A DNA stretch of 64,000 bases from Seiridium cupressi (Eukaryota > Ascomycota > Sordariomycetes > Amphisphaeriales > Sporocadaceae): assembly GCA_036674765.1 (NCBI GenBank), contig JARVKI010000112.1, positions 1 to 64,000 on the forward strand. The letters run 5' to 3'. Positions 11,750 through 23,184 of this stretch are shown in pieces. A program made the position numbers and the translations under genes. Position 1 is the stretch's first letter. Each line of letters begins with the position of its first letter. Below the pieces are notes generated by a model. That model saw only the letters and a list, made by a program, of their open reading frames with translations. It searched no databases and was not told where the DNA came from.

Positions 11750-14700
11750 ATGTCTGATAGTTCCTCGTTTGCGACCAAGATGGAGCAGAATCGTATACGA
11801 AAACGGATTACCGTCTGCGTTGATGGTACATGGTACAACCAGGATGGACAAGAAGGTATGCTGTGCAAGGCTGCCTGGCCAACAGACTGTCAGACCTCGT
11901 TTTGCTTACATATGGGCAGGCCAAGGCAAAGGAAACAACAGCAACATCTCCCGTGTTAGTTGGTCGGTCAAAAGGGGTACTTTTACGGACAAAGACGGAC
12001 GCCCGGTCAAGCAGGTATACATATAAGCTTCCCGCAGCGACAGACCATAACTGACCGATATCGATGGCAGATTGACAAGTACTTCCACGGCATCGGAGTG
12101 GGACGATTTGCCATAGCGAAACTCAACGATGGCATATCCGGGGAGGGCTGCGATAAGCAAATCCAAGATGTTTATAAGGTACGGAATGCTTGTTCAGCTG
12201 CCCTATTGTAGCTGACCAAGTCCAAAGTACTGCGTGAAAGAGATCGAAGGACCCGAAGACGAGATTTGGTTATTCGGGTTTAGTCGTGGAGCATGTATGC
12301 AGGAAACCCAACCCCCCCCATGGGAGCTTCGTATCACTGACAGCTGTGTAGATGTCGTGCGGGCAGTTGCAAAAATGCTCTGTGGTGGTGTCGTTCCAGA
12401 ACTGCAGGACTCGGCCTTCAAATCTTTCAGAAACATGACGCTTGGCAGACACAAATACAGCAACAGGGGTGAACGATATGGGTTTGCGTAGGCACAACAT
12501 AGCTATCCACCATTCTCTCGAGACTACTAACAAGAAAGATGCTAGTCGCGAATATTCGGAGCAGATCCCCATCATCAAGTTCCTCGGCTTGTTCGACTCG
12601 GTGCAGATGACGACGAATGCATATGACGCGACAATCTACAATGAGGAGCGCATTGAGAATATTCGGCATGCTATGGCCCTCAATGAAAACCGCCGCCTCC
12701 GCCCGCTCCTCGACGCCACTGATGGTGAAGTCGCCGTCGATGGGTCTCGATCCTTTGTACAAGCTTGGTTCATAGGATGTCATGAAGACTTGGGCGGCGG
12801 GGCCCTCCATGATGGCTTAGCTCTATATCCCCTGCAGTGGATGCTTCATGAAGCTCGGGAATGTGGATTAGTCCTGGATCATGCGTCACCGAACCTGCCG
12901 CAACTCATTGAAGATCCACTAACGCTCGTCTTTCCCGAAAGCTCATTCGGTGGACCGATGGAGAAATCCAGCAGTGGAGAGATACTCCCATGGAGATTTG
13001 GCTACTCAAATGGACTCGTTGTCTCTATGTACGATCTCCGGGCTGTACACCGTGATGCGGACTTGGGTGATCAGAGGCACAAACTTGTGAAGCGATCGGG
13101 ACAATCAGCGCAAGCCACGCACAATATCCGCCTGAACCCTGGCCAGTTCGACAGCCTGAAGCTTGGGGAGCGATCTGTATTTGGTGAGGATGTGGGAAAG
13201 CTCAACGGATATACAGGCACCTGTAAGACTTGTTGAGGATAATATTGCTTGGGACCACGCTGACTTGTTGTCCAGCACGCTCTGGAACAATTATACATCC
13301 CTCGGTATACTTCCTGACAGACTCTTATTGGAGCTCTGGCCTCGCCAGCGGCTTGAAAGGTCTCCAAAGTCACCTGGAAGTATTTTGAGAAAAGGCGGCG
13401 TTGCAGGCACTAGAAGAGGGTGGTGTCACCCCATCGCAATCATATCCGTGGATCAAAGACTTTAGCCCAACAGTTGCCGTACCCAGCTGTCGCATACTGA
13501 TCTGCGGAGACACGGGAGTTGGTAAATCCACACTGCTGAACCGTGTGTTCGGTATGCCTATGGTAAGTTCCACGCACCGACGTTGGTTCTTGGGTGAGAA
13601 TACTAACCTTCATCTCCAAGACCAATGTCAGCAGTCAGGAAAGAGGCACCCACGACATCGAAAACGGATTCCGGGATGCCAATCATCCTGGCATTATTGT
13701 CCACGACTCGGAAGGGTTCCAAGCTGGAGGCACTCAAGAGGTCAAGGCATTTACGAAATTCTTAGAGAAGAGATCCGGGCGAGTACCATCGGAGGAGAAG
13801 CTTCATGCAATTTGGTGAGCTCCCCTGGTGGTGTCAGTGCAGCTTTCGGTTAACACGCCCCTTTAGGTTTTGCATTGAATCGAACTCTTCGCGACCTGTG
13901 CAAGCGGGAATGGCCAATGTTTTTGCCGGGGTCGCAAAAGTGGCCCCAAGTATACCTATCGTCATAGTATGTACCAAAAAGGACATGTATCTGACGAGTA
14001 GAGCTGCGCGCTTTTCGTACGACGATCTGGATGCCATCTGTGGGAAAGACATCAGCCCAGACGATCCTCTGCTGGACAGGCAGAGGGAGTTTCTCGACAG
14101 CAGACAAAGAGAAATCGAGGAACTCATCGCCACAGATGAATTGACGAGAGAGTCATACCCGCAGCTTCAAAACGTGCGGTTCCAGTTCGTACTTGGTGGT
14201 GAAGAGCCAAGGAACCCCAAGGAACAAACCCTCTGTAAGTCGGATGACAAGCCCTACGCTGCGAATCTAGTGTTTTCGAATCCGTGGGTCAAACTAACAA
14301 GCAACAGACGACTCTCGTTCGATCAGGGAGCTGGTCCAGAAGACAGCCGAGTCGATTGACGATGGACTCATTGCCGACGGTATGATTGCGGCTCAGATTC
14401 AGGACCTGGAAGCGAAAATTGACCTTGCCATCGAGAGGACACTGCGGTTCCTACGAAGAGCCATCATCAATTCTTCTTTAGGTACAATCGTGCTCCTCTC
14501 GAGTACTATCGGCACGCCCACGATCGCTCGTCTCCTGTGTGACGACATTGTCACGGGATGTTACGGCATACCGAAGAAAATGGCAAAAGAAGCAGAAGGC
14601 CTTCTCCACAGGATCGTCGGCGGCAACGTGGGCAAGTTTGTGGCCCAGAGCATCGGGACGCTTTTCGGTGCGATACCCCTGGCTGCCGGCGCGCCCTTGC

Positions 14701-15155
14701 TGGAGGCGCCGGCAGCTGCGCGCGTGGTCCTCAAATGCGCATGCGATCTGACTCTGATACTGGACCGAGCATTCCGCATGGACGGCGCTGGCAAGTTTGT
14801 CAGCTACGACAAGTTGAGGACCGTGGCCCTCGGATACGTCACTGGGACGGGCACAAAACAAGAGGGCAGGAACGTGCCGCCGAGGCGACGTCTTGTTCAC
14901 AAAGCGGTCAATGATCTGATTCCCATGGTTTCGACATTGGCCTTCACTGGGCGGAAGGATAAGAATGTGACCAGATACCGAATGGGTTTGAAGAAGATCA
15001 TCATGGATCACAGACTCGACGACAACGAATGGACAACCACGATCTCGGATTCAGATATCGAAGGACGGATTTCAAATGCTACTACCCTATCAGTCGATGA
15101 AGAGGAAGAGTTAGAGTTAGCCAAGGAGTTGAAAATTACGAAGTCGAGTGGATGA
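11750..15155 (+). CDS. DUF2235 alpha/beta-hydrolase-like protein fused in frame to a P-loop GTPase, with one internal TGA
   Basis: Ten exons: 11750-11855, 11920-12014, 12071-12178, 12228-12294, 12352-12468, 12539-13222, 13321-13562, 13621-13814, 13867-14234, 14308-15155. They sum to 943 codons in one frame, broken only by a TGA at 13386-13388. The N-terminal ~400 residues match DUF2235: VDGTWYNQDG, NNSNISRV, the nucleophile elbow GFSRGAY, GLFDSV (candidate Asp) and GCHEDLGGG (candidate His), a Ser-Asp-His layout. The C-terminal half is a GTPase: GDTGVGKST (G1), a Thr in QERGTHDI (candidate G2), HDSEGF (G3) and TKKD (G4). It continues into Gly/Ala-rich hydrophobic stretches and an acidic tail. 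After the TGA the first in-frame ATG (13554) lies beyond the P-loop, so the GTPase cannot start independently with an intact G1. An in-frame micro-intron, readthrough or a nonsense mutation would each explain the stop. Intron 5 (12469-12538) has an AAAG acceptor but a TACTAAC branch site. The biological role is not known. Confidence 0.75.
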
Positions 15156-15428
15156 ACTTCCATGAATGCTAAAAGCCCACATGCAATACATACACGACTC
15201 ATATAATTCAAATTGGATTCTGCTTTATTCCCGTTATGGTTTACAAATTTTAAAAAAGTAATATTGAAACTCTCAGATGCGTTGTCGTAGATTATATAGA
15301 GCGTTCTTTACTAGTCACATGTAACGCCTCGAGATTTGAGAAACGCCCAGGAAACAAAAGAGTACAAGATTTGGAAATATGCCATCATTGATCGTATTTG
15401 GTTTTTGTACGCTATTTGTATACGATTC
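15156..15428. other. Convergent 3' intergenic spacer
   Basis: AT-rich spacer between the 3' ends of the plus-strand hydrolase-GTPase gene and the minus-strand MFS gene. It presumably contains both 3' untranslated regions. No gene seen. Confidence 0.5.
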
Positions 15429-17231
15429 TTACCTCTCGGACCTTGCAGCGCCGATACCCCTGCCAAGATCAATGGCTACCACAGCGATGAGGAGTATCGC
15501 GTTGAAGCCGGCCATCATATAGAACGGTGCTCCGGTGCTCGCGACATCGAAGAGATACCCTCCGAGCTTTGTCAGCAACAAGATCGCAGCGCCTCCGCAC
15601 CATGAATAAACTCCTGCCACAGAGCCTTTGAGCTGGACTCTCGACACAAGCTTCTCTCCTTCTCCCGCCGGTTGGGTGCTTCCATTCTCGAGCAGCGGTT
15701 CCACCTCTGCTTCACCCCCATTCTGCTCCGCCGTGGTGCCTGAGCTCGTGGGGAGGTCAGCGCTTAGGACACCCCGGCCCAACGAGCCTAAGCTACATAC
15801 AATAGCTCCTATCTGGCTGATACCCAAGAGGGCGACTACAAGGAAGACAACGCCGCTGCCGCCGCGACCATCGACATCCTTATACTCTGGGCTTTGGAGT
15901 TGCGGGAAGGCGATATACCCCACAACGCCGCATACTGTGCTGATAAGGATCGGAAGATTGACGCCTCTCCATCGCCTTGCGCTCAGATATCCAAACAGGG
16001 GAGCGCATAGAAGGGCAATGAGCTGAGCCGCGCCGCTGAGGATAGATGATAGGATATAAGCAGTGCGACATTCCTTCTTCAGCTCGGGCGTGGGATCATG
16101 CGGTGAACCCTGGCAGAAGCCATTGCTGATGAAGAAAGTGTTGATGTACAGCGGGATGAAGAGGCTGATGGCCACCGAGCTGGCACGGGCTACGAAACCT
16201 CCTAGGTAACCCACGGCAATATGTCGGTCGGTAAGCCCAACGCGGAGGGAAGAAACAAGCAAGTGGCGGTACGCAAGAGGCTTGTGTGCTCTAGACTGAT
16301 CAGGCAGAGAGGTGTCGTCGGCCGACGAAACCGTCTGTTTGGTCTTGGATCCCAAAAGCATGCGCCAACCCTTCCCACCTTCTCCCCTCAGCCCTCGTAG
16401 CCCGAAAAAGACAAAGACAGCAACGCACAAGGCCACAGCTGCCACGACGTAGAAACTGTATGTGATGGCTTGGGCTGGTGTAACGCCCTCACGTTTCGAG
16501 AACTCAGCAGGCAGAGGCAGAAATAATGATAGCGCAACCAATGCTCCACATCCGGTGAATAGTCCCACGAAACCCGCAAGCGCAGACGGTTTCCTCCCCT
16601 TCTCGTCTTGTCGCACGCGCTCCTGTTCTCCGTCGTCACTTCTCCTGCTGCTCCCATCCGCGCTCAAGCCCCGCGAGAACCGTTCCGGCGTGATCGTCAT
16701 GTCGCTCTCGTAGCTCATTGCGACACTACTCCTCTGACTATGCCCTGCCGGTTTCCTGGAGCGGCTTCTTGGCCCATCTTCTCCATCCTCGGAGCCATCG
16801 TCCGTAAGGCTGGGAAGAATGGCCGTAACCATAGTCGCCGTGGCGGTCGCGCCTATGGCGAACAGGATCCTGACGCCGATCAGGCCCCTCACGCCCTCCC
16901 AGCCCTGCCCGACCTGGACAAAGCACGCCAGGCTGATGCCAATGACGGTATATCCGAGGACGGCGACCCATCTTACGCCCAGTCTGTCCGATACGAGTCC
17001 CCAGACGGGGCAGGCGATAAGCGCAACGATCTCATCGACGAAGCCGAGGGTGCCGACAATATCGCCAACGCGGGTTTTGATGTCGATGAGATCGGTAATG
17101 AGAAAGGAGACGGCAGAGTTGAGGAAAACGAGGAACGAGATGCTGAACAGCGATATGCCCAGCAGGTAGGTCGTCGCCTGCAACGGCGTCGTCACCGGGG
17201 AGAAAGGCAGCAGGCGGCGGATGCGAGACAT
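15429..17231 (-). CDS. Major facilitator superfamily transporter
   Basis: A single uninterrupted frame of 600 residues starting at a true ATG. It has repeated hydrophobic segments consistent with about 12 membrane spans. The cytoplasmic loop after TM2 carries the MFS motif A (GLVSDRLGVRW). Spans 1-6 are separated from 7-12 by a long hydrophilic Ser/Arg/Asp-rich linker at roughly residues 150-215. A second hydrophilic insert, rich in Thr/Glu/Gly, lies near residue 510. This suits a plasma-membrane or vacuolar solute transporter of the fungal MFS_1 type. The substrate cannot be read from the sequence. A 211-codon frame on the opposite strand is a GC-biased shadow. Confidence 0.88.
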   Translation of the reverse strand: MSRIRRLLPFSPVTTPLQATTYLLGISLFSISFLVFLNSAVSFLITDLIDIKTRVGDIVGTLGFVDEIVALIACPVWGLVSDRLGVRWVAVLGYTVIGISLACFVQVGQGWEGVRGLIGVRILFAIGATATATMVTAILPSLTDDGSEDGEDGPRSRSRKPAGHSQRSSVAMSYESDMTITPERFSRGLSADGSSRRSDDGEQERVRQDEKGRKPSALAGFVGLFTGCGALVALSLFLPLPAEFSKREGVTPAQAITYSFYVVAAVALCVAVFVFFGLRGLRGEGGKGWRMLLGSKTKQTVSSADDTSLPDQSRAHKPLAYRHLLVSSLRVGLTDRHIAVGYLGGFVARASSVAISLFIPLYINTFFISNGFCQGSPHDPTPELKKECRTAYILSSILSGAAQLIALLCAPLFGYLSARRWRGVNLPILISTVCGVVGYIAFPQLQSPEYKDVDGRGGSGVVFLVVALLGISQIGAIVCSLGSLGRGVLSADLPTSSGTTAEQNGGEAEVEPLLENGSTQPAGEGEKLVSRVQLKGSVAGVYSWCGGAAILLLTKLGGYLFDVASTGAPFYMMAGFNAILLIAVVAIDLGRGIGAARSER

Positions 17232-17782
17232 GGTTTCGAGTAGGTTGACTGCGATCGCAGACCGTAGCGCTTGTGGATAAATCGGAGGACAAGATCTTCT
17301 TCGGTGGCTTACAATCAGGTATATACGCCGTAGTGGATTACAGCGGTCTCACATCTTCTATTTTGAAAGAAACCGTACCTTGGTGTCCGACGAAGGTGGG
17401 CTGTTGTTGTTTTGGGTTCGCTGAGCTCGGGGATGAAGCTCCAGTGCCGGTCGCAACCCACGCAGGGATAGGCCGACTTCGCTAGCGACCCAACCATGAC
17501 GTGGTGATCGCCTCACATCAGAAATATCATATATATCATTTTCAGTACACTTTATTCTTGTGAGTTTGAAATGATAATCAATGCAAACCATGGATTAATA
17601 GTCAAGGCTGAAAGCGCCAGTTCCTGGTCGGTCTATGCGATTGATGTTCTCTATATGACGTAGAAGATCCTGCTGCCACTATATTACGATATACTACGGG
17701 GCATGACACCCGCTGAATTCCAGACATTGTTGCTAGCTAAAATACACATCCTTCCCTGATCGAGAGAGGTGAAGCGTCCAAA
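17232..17782. other. Intergenic region, MFS promoter and DGAT1 3' region
   Basis: Holds the upstream region of the minus-strand MFS gene and the downstream region of the minus-strand DGAT1 gene. No gene or RNA recognised. Confidence 0.5.
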
Positions 17783-19470
17783 TTATGCTTTCATCCTACT
17801 GACACTCCCAAACTTGGCTTGCCAGGCGTAATAGTATATCAGTGCAGCAAATGGTTGCCCTAGTATGGTGAACGTGATCCAAAACGTGCAGTTGCCAATG
17901 ATCTTGCCTCTCGGCTCGCCGACAAGTTTTTTGACCATATCCGTTATTACTATTAAAGGCAACTGGAACATCATACCCAAAAACGCCACACCTACGAATA
18001 TCGTTAGCAATGCGTATTACGATTCGTATGAAGAGGAATGGACCTCACCAATAATATTGTGTGTAGGTACACCAACTGCCATTTCGTGCAGCACGGCGGA
18101 GACAAAAAAGACTGCAAGGAAACTCAAGTTTTGGCCGTATCCTCTTCCCATCATAGGTGAATAGACGTGCCGCCTCATGAATGCATGAACGGGTTTGTTC
18201 CACATGTTCCAGTAATCGCGCAGGCTGGTCGCATTCCACCAGTCGTCATAGAAGTTCCTGTCGCCGAATCTCGTGACCTCGGCCAGCGCATTCAATGTGG
18301 ACTGGAAGAGAGCAAAGAAGCCAGCTAGCCAGATGACAAGAGATATCGTGGACAGCTTCAGGAGCCGCTCCACAATGGACGCAACCCGCAGGGTACTGAT
18401 ACTGTTGAGCGAGTTTTCCAGGACAGGGACAGCATATTGAGCACTGCAGAACCAGATGAAGACGCTCAAGCAGATGGCCTCGCCAAGCCTCTTGAAGACA
18501 AAGTTCCACCTGATCTTATCCGTCCTGGGATACACGGGTTGGTAAACCAGAGTCGGCGCCCACCAGAAGTAGGTCAGATTGCTCATGGTGATGTTCTCAG
18601 GATATGGGCATTTTGCGTATATCTCGGGAAGAGCAGCCAACTCGCCCTTGATGGGATGTAGGTATGCATGGCGCAAGTCTCGGTTCGTCAAGGCGTATGA
18701 TGCTGTCTTGAGCCACACGATGATAGCGTGTAGTTCAGTCGCGGTACCTATCAGTGGGTGGTGTATATGGTTGTAGACCACCCAACTGGTGATGCTCAGG
18801 GCAACCGTCGCATTCAGTCCATGCAGCCATCTTACCCTGATCCACATGGCTCTGAAGAGTTTGGCCTGATCTTCGGTAGGGCTAGCTGAGCCGCCTCGAC
18901 GTGCGGCAAGGGCACGCGACGCCTTGGCTTGTTGAGCAGCAAACAACTCAATGGAGTGGGCAACCCAAAGGAAACATGGGATCACAAAGTAGAGACCGAG
19001 CCCGAGGAGGAGATCATCTTTCCGGAAGCCATGGCATGTCAAGCAGATCAAATTGCCATACTAGTATAGGTGTAAGCCAATTGGCGTTTGGAAGAGACAG
19101 AAGATGGGTAGCTCACTCTTTGCAGGTTTTCAATGACCAATCGCAAGTTTCCCGCAACTGATGACAGTAAGCATAGATCCCACCGAGAGCCCATTCAAGG
19201 AACCCTACCGAGGACTATAACCATCAAGTTCCGGAAGCCAAGAAAGCTCGGAGCTGTTTCCGCATCGTGACTCAGGGTAGACGGCCGTGTCTTGGAGTGG
19301 ATGGCTGCTACGTGCCTATACCTCCTGATGAACGTCGGCCCACCATTTGTACTTGTATGCCCATTCCCAAGAGTGCCATTGTGGTTCTGTTCAGAGGCAG
19401 GCCTATCGCGTCGTCGCTGTGTAATAGGAGCTGTGGCCGTCTCCACACTCGTTGTGGTTACAGATTCCAT
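17783..19470 (-). CDS. DGAT1: Diacylglycerol O-acyltransferase 1 (MBOAT family)
   Basis: Catalyses the last step of triacylglycerol synthesis (diacylglycerol plus acyl-CoA) in the endoplasmic reticulum membrane. Four exons: 19470-19209, 19157-19117, 19060-18049 and 17991-17783, giving 507 residues, the usual length for fungal DGAT1. The introns are 51, 56 and 57 bp with GTAGGG, GTGAGC and GTGAGG donors; the last contains a GCTAAC branch site. The N-terminal ~75 residues are hydrophilic and Thr/Arg-rich, as in other DGAT1 proteins. Many membrane spans follow. The diagnostic motif NFYDDWWN is present, and the likely catalytic His is in SAVLHEMAVG. The sterol acyltransferases ARE1/ARE2 belong to the same superfamily, but the FYxDWWN context and C-terminal sequence favour DGAT1. 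It is transcribed divergently from PFS2. Confidence 0.9.
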
Positions 19471-20790
19471 CCTATTGTTTGTTGTCGAACAACTACCTCG
19501 ATGCTGGGTGTCGAATGCAGCCGTCGATTCTTCGCATGGATGAATGGTAGGGTGAAAGAAAGGCTTGACAACAAACAGAGAGTCTGCCCATATGAGAAGT
19601 CTATGCTAGACCCGGGACTAGATTTCGTCACTGATAGCTCTGGTCGCCCCTCCAAACTCTAAAAAGCGATGGCGAAAGTCAATGCAAGCTATACTTTGAG
19701 CCTTCCCGGCGTGGCTTGGGCAGATAGGGCTATCCCCGTGGAGGTTGCGATTGTTATTATTCGCTCAAATACAGTCGTACGATGGATTGGACTACAATTT
19801 CGCCGAGTTCTGGTTCGCCGACTCTCGTCGAGGTTCTGGAAGTGGCAGCGAGAATTCCGTGATACGCAGCTGTTATCGAGGGTGGTGGAGGGGCAGATGC
19901 ATGGTCTGTTGCAGATGGAGTTGGCCAGTGTCAGCTCGAGCGCAATCCATTGGCTTAATTGGAATGCTGCAGGTGTGTGTTGCCTGCCGTGGTAGTATGG
20001 CTGGAAAAAAGCTCAACAGAAAAAGTGCACCACGTCGAATGGCCATCGCCATTGTTACCACATTGCATCAGAGACCCTGCGATCCTGGAAAAATGCCAGG
20101 ACGCCAATGTCAAGATTAATTGGCCGGGGGTGACGCATGTGATTGCGAGTCGCGGATAGCAGTCCAGGCTTCTGGCTTACAGTACAAACTACTGACGGTA
20201 TGCCCCGGGCTGCCTGCCGGGTAGACGGGAGGAACCGGTTGCCTTCGGTGCCTACATACCTAGGTATGAAAATGGTGAAACATGCACGGTAAAGAACCGT
20301 AGAGCTTCCTTCTTCCTTTGGGCCGTTCCGTGATGAAACTCTCTGCGTCGGGTTGATTTCTTGTTATGGGTTCACTGCCAGGCACGTAGTAACTGTTTGA
20401 TTAACTACATTGTAAGGTAAGCAGTCACTCCAGCAGCTTGGCGGGCTTTGGCAGCTGGCCTGCTGACTGTGCTATGCTCAAGGTTCCTGCTTCCAAAGCG
20501 GCCCGGGTATTTGCCGATCGGTACATTGAGTACCCTGGGCGTTCAGTGGGTCCTTGCGCGCCTGAACAGCTCCAGCTGAACTTGCTCACGCGCCTGGCAT
20601 GCGGCGAGCAAAGCACCTGCAAGCATTTGATACAGTACAGATGTATATCAGCCTCGAAAGTGTCTTGCGAGCTCATGTGACCTCAGGCACATTCCACATC
20701 AAGGACTCCTGCTTATGATCATTTACAAAGCATTCCGAGTCACACTATTCACATGACTTCCACGTAACATCATTTCGGCATATCGACACG
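19471..20790. other. Divergent promoter region between DGAT1 and PFS2
   Basis: About 1.3 kb separates two divergently transcribed genes and should hold both promoters. Short open frames here show no domain. No RNA gene recognised. Confidence 0.5.
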
Positions 20791-22682
20791 ATGGCCTACG
20801 ATCCGCGCGGAGGGGACCACGGGGGTGATGGAGCTGGTTTTGTGAGGGCTAGAGGGCGACGGCCAGTCACTGATTATGGTGCAACTATGGTCCATTGGAT
20901 GCGCGACCGGCGGCCGCGGTATCAGGGCTCGTTCAAGGGCGAGGCTGAGCGGCCCAGCGCGAGTTACATCGTTGATGTAGGCAGTTCAACATTCTCGACA
21001 GACTCCTGTAGTGAATACACGGCTGATTCTAGTAGATGCTCCCTCCCCTGGCCAGAGTGACAAGTCCCGCCGACTCGGTGCCTGCAAAGCACCTTCACTC
21101 GTCACTAAACAAGATCAAGCACCCCGTCAATGTGGTGCGCTGGACACCCGAAGGCCGCAGACTGCTGACTGCGTCAACCAGCGGAGAATTCACGCTATGG
21201 AATGGCACGGGTTTCAATTTCGAGACCATCATGCAGGCTCACGATGTTGCGATCCGGGCCATGGCATACTCTCACAGTAATGACTGGCTGATTTCAGCGG
21301 ACCACGATGGCACCATCAAGTACTGGCAACCGAACTTCAACAACGTGCAGGCCATTCAGGTGTCGCACGATCCTATCAGGGATCTTGCCTTCAGCCCGAA
21401 TGACTCCAAGTTTGTCACTGCCTCGGATGACTCGAAAGTAAGGATATTCGATTTTACAGGCGGTGTGGAGGAGCGGGAGCTCAAGGGGCACGGATGGGAC
21501 GCAAAGAGCTGCGACTGGCACCCAACCATGGGGCTTATTGTTTCCGGGTCTAAGGACCATCTGGTCAAGCTATGGGATCCAAGGGCGCCAGGGCGCTGCC
21601 TTCGCACCCTACATGGACACAAGAATACTATTACCAAGACTCTGTTCGAACGGGTCCGAGGAAACTGCTTGGCAACGTCTGCCCGTGACCAGACAGCCAG
21701 AGTCTTTGATCTACGCATGATGAAGGACGTCTGTCTCCTCAAGGGCCACGAGAAAGATATCTCAACTCTTGCGTGGCATCCTATTCATCCCAACCTCCTG
21801 AGTACTGGAGGATCTGAAGGTTCCTTGTTCCATTACCTATTGGACGAGCCAAATACGCCTGCAGGTCAACCTCTGAGCATAAGTCCATATGAGAGTGCGG
21901 ACCCAGCATCGGCACCAGCGCAGACTTTATATCCCGCCCACAGAATACCCTACGCGCATGATTTCGCAATATGGTCATTAGACTGGCATCCTCTGGGCCA
22001 CATTCTAGCCTCAGGATCCAACGATCGTATCACACGGTTCTGGTCACGAGCCCGACCCGGAGATACAGACGTCTTTCAAGACAGGTATCACATCGGTGAG
22101 GCGGCCGCTGAGGCCCAGGGGACATGGCATCGCCGTGACGCACGTCGCCAACGGCAAGAAGAGGAAGAACAGGAGCTGGAGGATGAAGCAGAGGGCTTGG
22201 TCGACCAGAAAATGCCAGCAAAGAACCAGCATCGCCCGGGCCTTCCGGGCTTACCAGGCTTGCCCGGTCTTACACTGCCAACAAATGGCGTTCCGCCGCC
22301 CTTGCCACAGATCCCCGGTGTTGGAGCAGCAGGTGTGGTACCGCCACCTCTGCCATTCCCAATGCCCCCGAATCTCAACGGCGCAGGACCGCCTCCACCA
22401 TTACCCGGCATGGACCCGAACGACCCCGAAGCGTTTGCTAGAATCACAGAGCTGATGCAGAAAGCCGGCGTCCCTCTGCCTCCTCCACCCGGCATGCTGC
22501 CGCCGGGCATGGTGCCACCTCCCAACTTCCAGTTCCCAGCCGGATTTCCTACGCCGCCGATGCCACCACCCGGTGCTGATACTGGGCTAGATAGCAGCGG
22601 CCGTAGGAGGGCGCCTCTGCCGAGTCAAGAGGAAAGTTTGAAGGCGGAACAAAAAAGGGGAAACTACACGCGCATTCGCTAG
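20791..22682 (+). CDS. PFS2: Polyadenylation factor subunit 2, WD40 protein
   Basis: Component of the cleavage and polyadenylation factor (WDR33 in animals), acting in nuclear mRNA 3'-end processing. Two exons, 20791-20976 and 21036-22682, give 610 residues; the intron (59 bp) has a GTAGGC donor and a doubled TAGTAG acceptor. Only the second AG avoids a stop codon. The N-terminal exon carries the conserved lead-in [20 protein letters not shown]. It is followed by about seven WD repeats (for example [22 protein letters not shown]) up to about residue 400. The C-terminal third is low complexity: a charged Glu-rich linker, a [10 protein letters not shown] collagen-like run, then Pro/Gly/Met-rich sequence. 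This tail is typical of fungal and animal Pfs2/WDR33 proteins and likely binds partners rather than folding. Confidence 0.95.
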
Positions 22683-23184
22683 GGGCGCGCAGAAGATAGT
22701 ATGAAATGATAACAGCGCACAAGACCGCAGGGAGGGGGGAAATCATTTTAACTGGAGCAGAGCGTGTACTTGTAGAGATGTATCTGGATACCTTCTGGAA
22801 AACGGGTCGAGGATACCCAGGCGTTTGTGGGCGCGCAAGAAAAAGCGAGCCTGTCATAAGGGAGAATGTAGCAAATCAATTTGGTGTATTGGTTCCTGAT
22901 GTGTTGCACAGGAAATGCGCCGGGTCTCTCGTAGAGGTGATGCTGATGCTATGCTATACTATGCTATGCTATTCCAGTCTGTATCCACCCGTCCTGGATC
23001 AAAATTGTAGCTATATTACATGAAAAGATTATCGCACATGCGCAAAAAGCTATATGCTCGAGTATGTCCAAAGTCCCAAGCCCCATCGCATATTATAAAA
23101 CACAATGCCTCCGGTCTGGATGAGAAATCTCCCATCTGTCAATCGTTCGCAAATTAGTTCCATCCTTTCTCTTGAACCGGTTCA
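22683..23184. other. Convergent 3' intergenic region
   Basis: Lies between the 3' ends of PFS2 (+) and NUC1 (-). It contains a short CTATG-rich microsatellite around 22950-22974. No gene seen. Confidence 0.5.

Noticed and set aside
13184..13216. 33-bp intron GTGAGG...CAG near the end of DUF2235
   Set aside because: It is in frame but leaves the downstream TGA at 13234 in place; the 98-bp intron 13223-13320 with GTAAGA donor restores the frame to the GTPase.
14478..15011. 177-codon minus-strand frame
   Set aside because: Antisense to the C-terminal part of the GTPase region, with no start context or domain.
16608..17243. 211-codon plus-strand open frame
   Set aside because: Antisense to the MFS transporter; charged repetitive composition typical of a shadow frame.
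22088..22525. Glycine-rich 145-codon minus-strand frame
   Set aside because: Antisense to the Pro-rich tail of PFS2; Gly is the expected complement of Pro codons.
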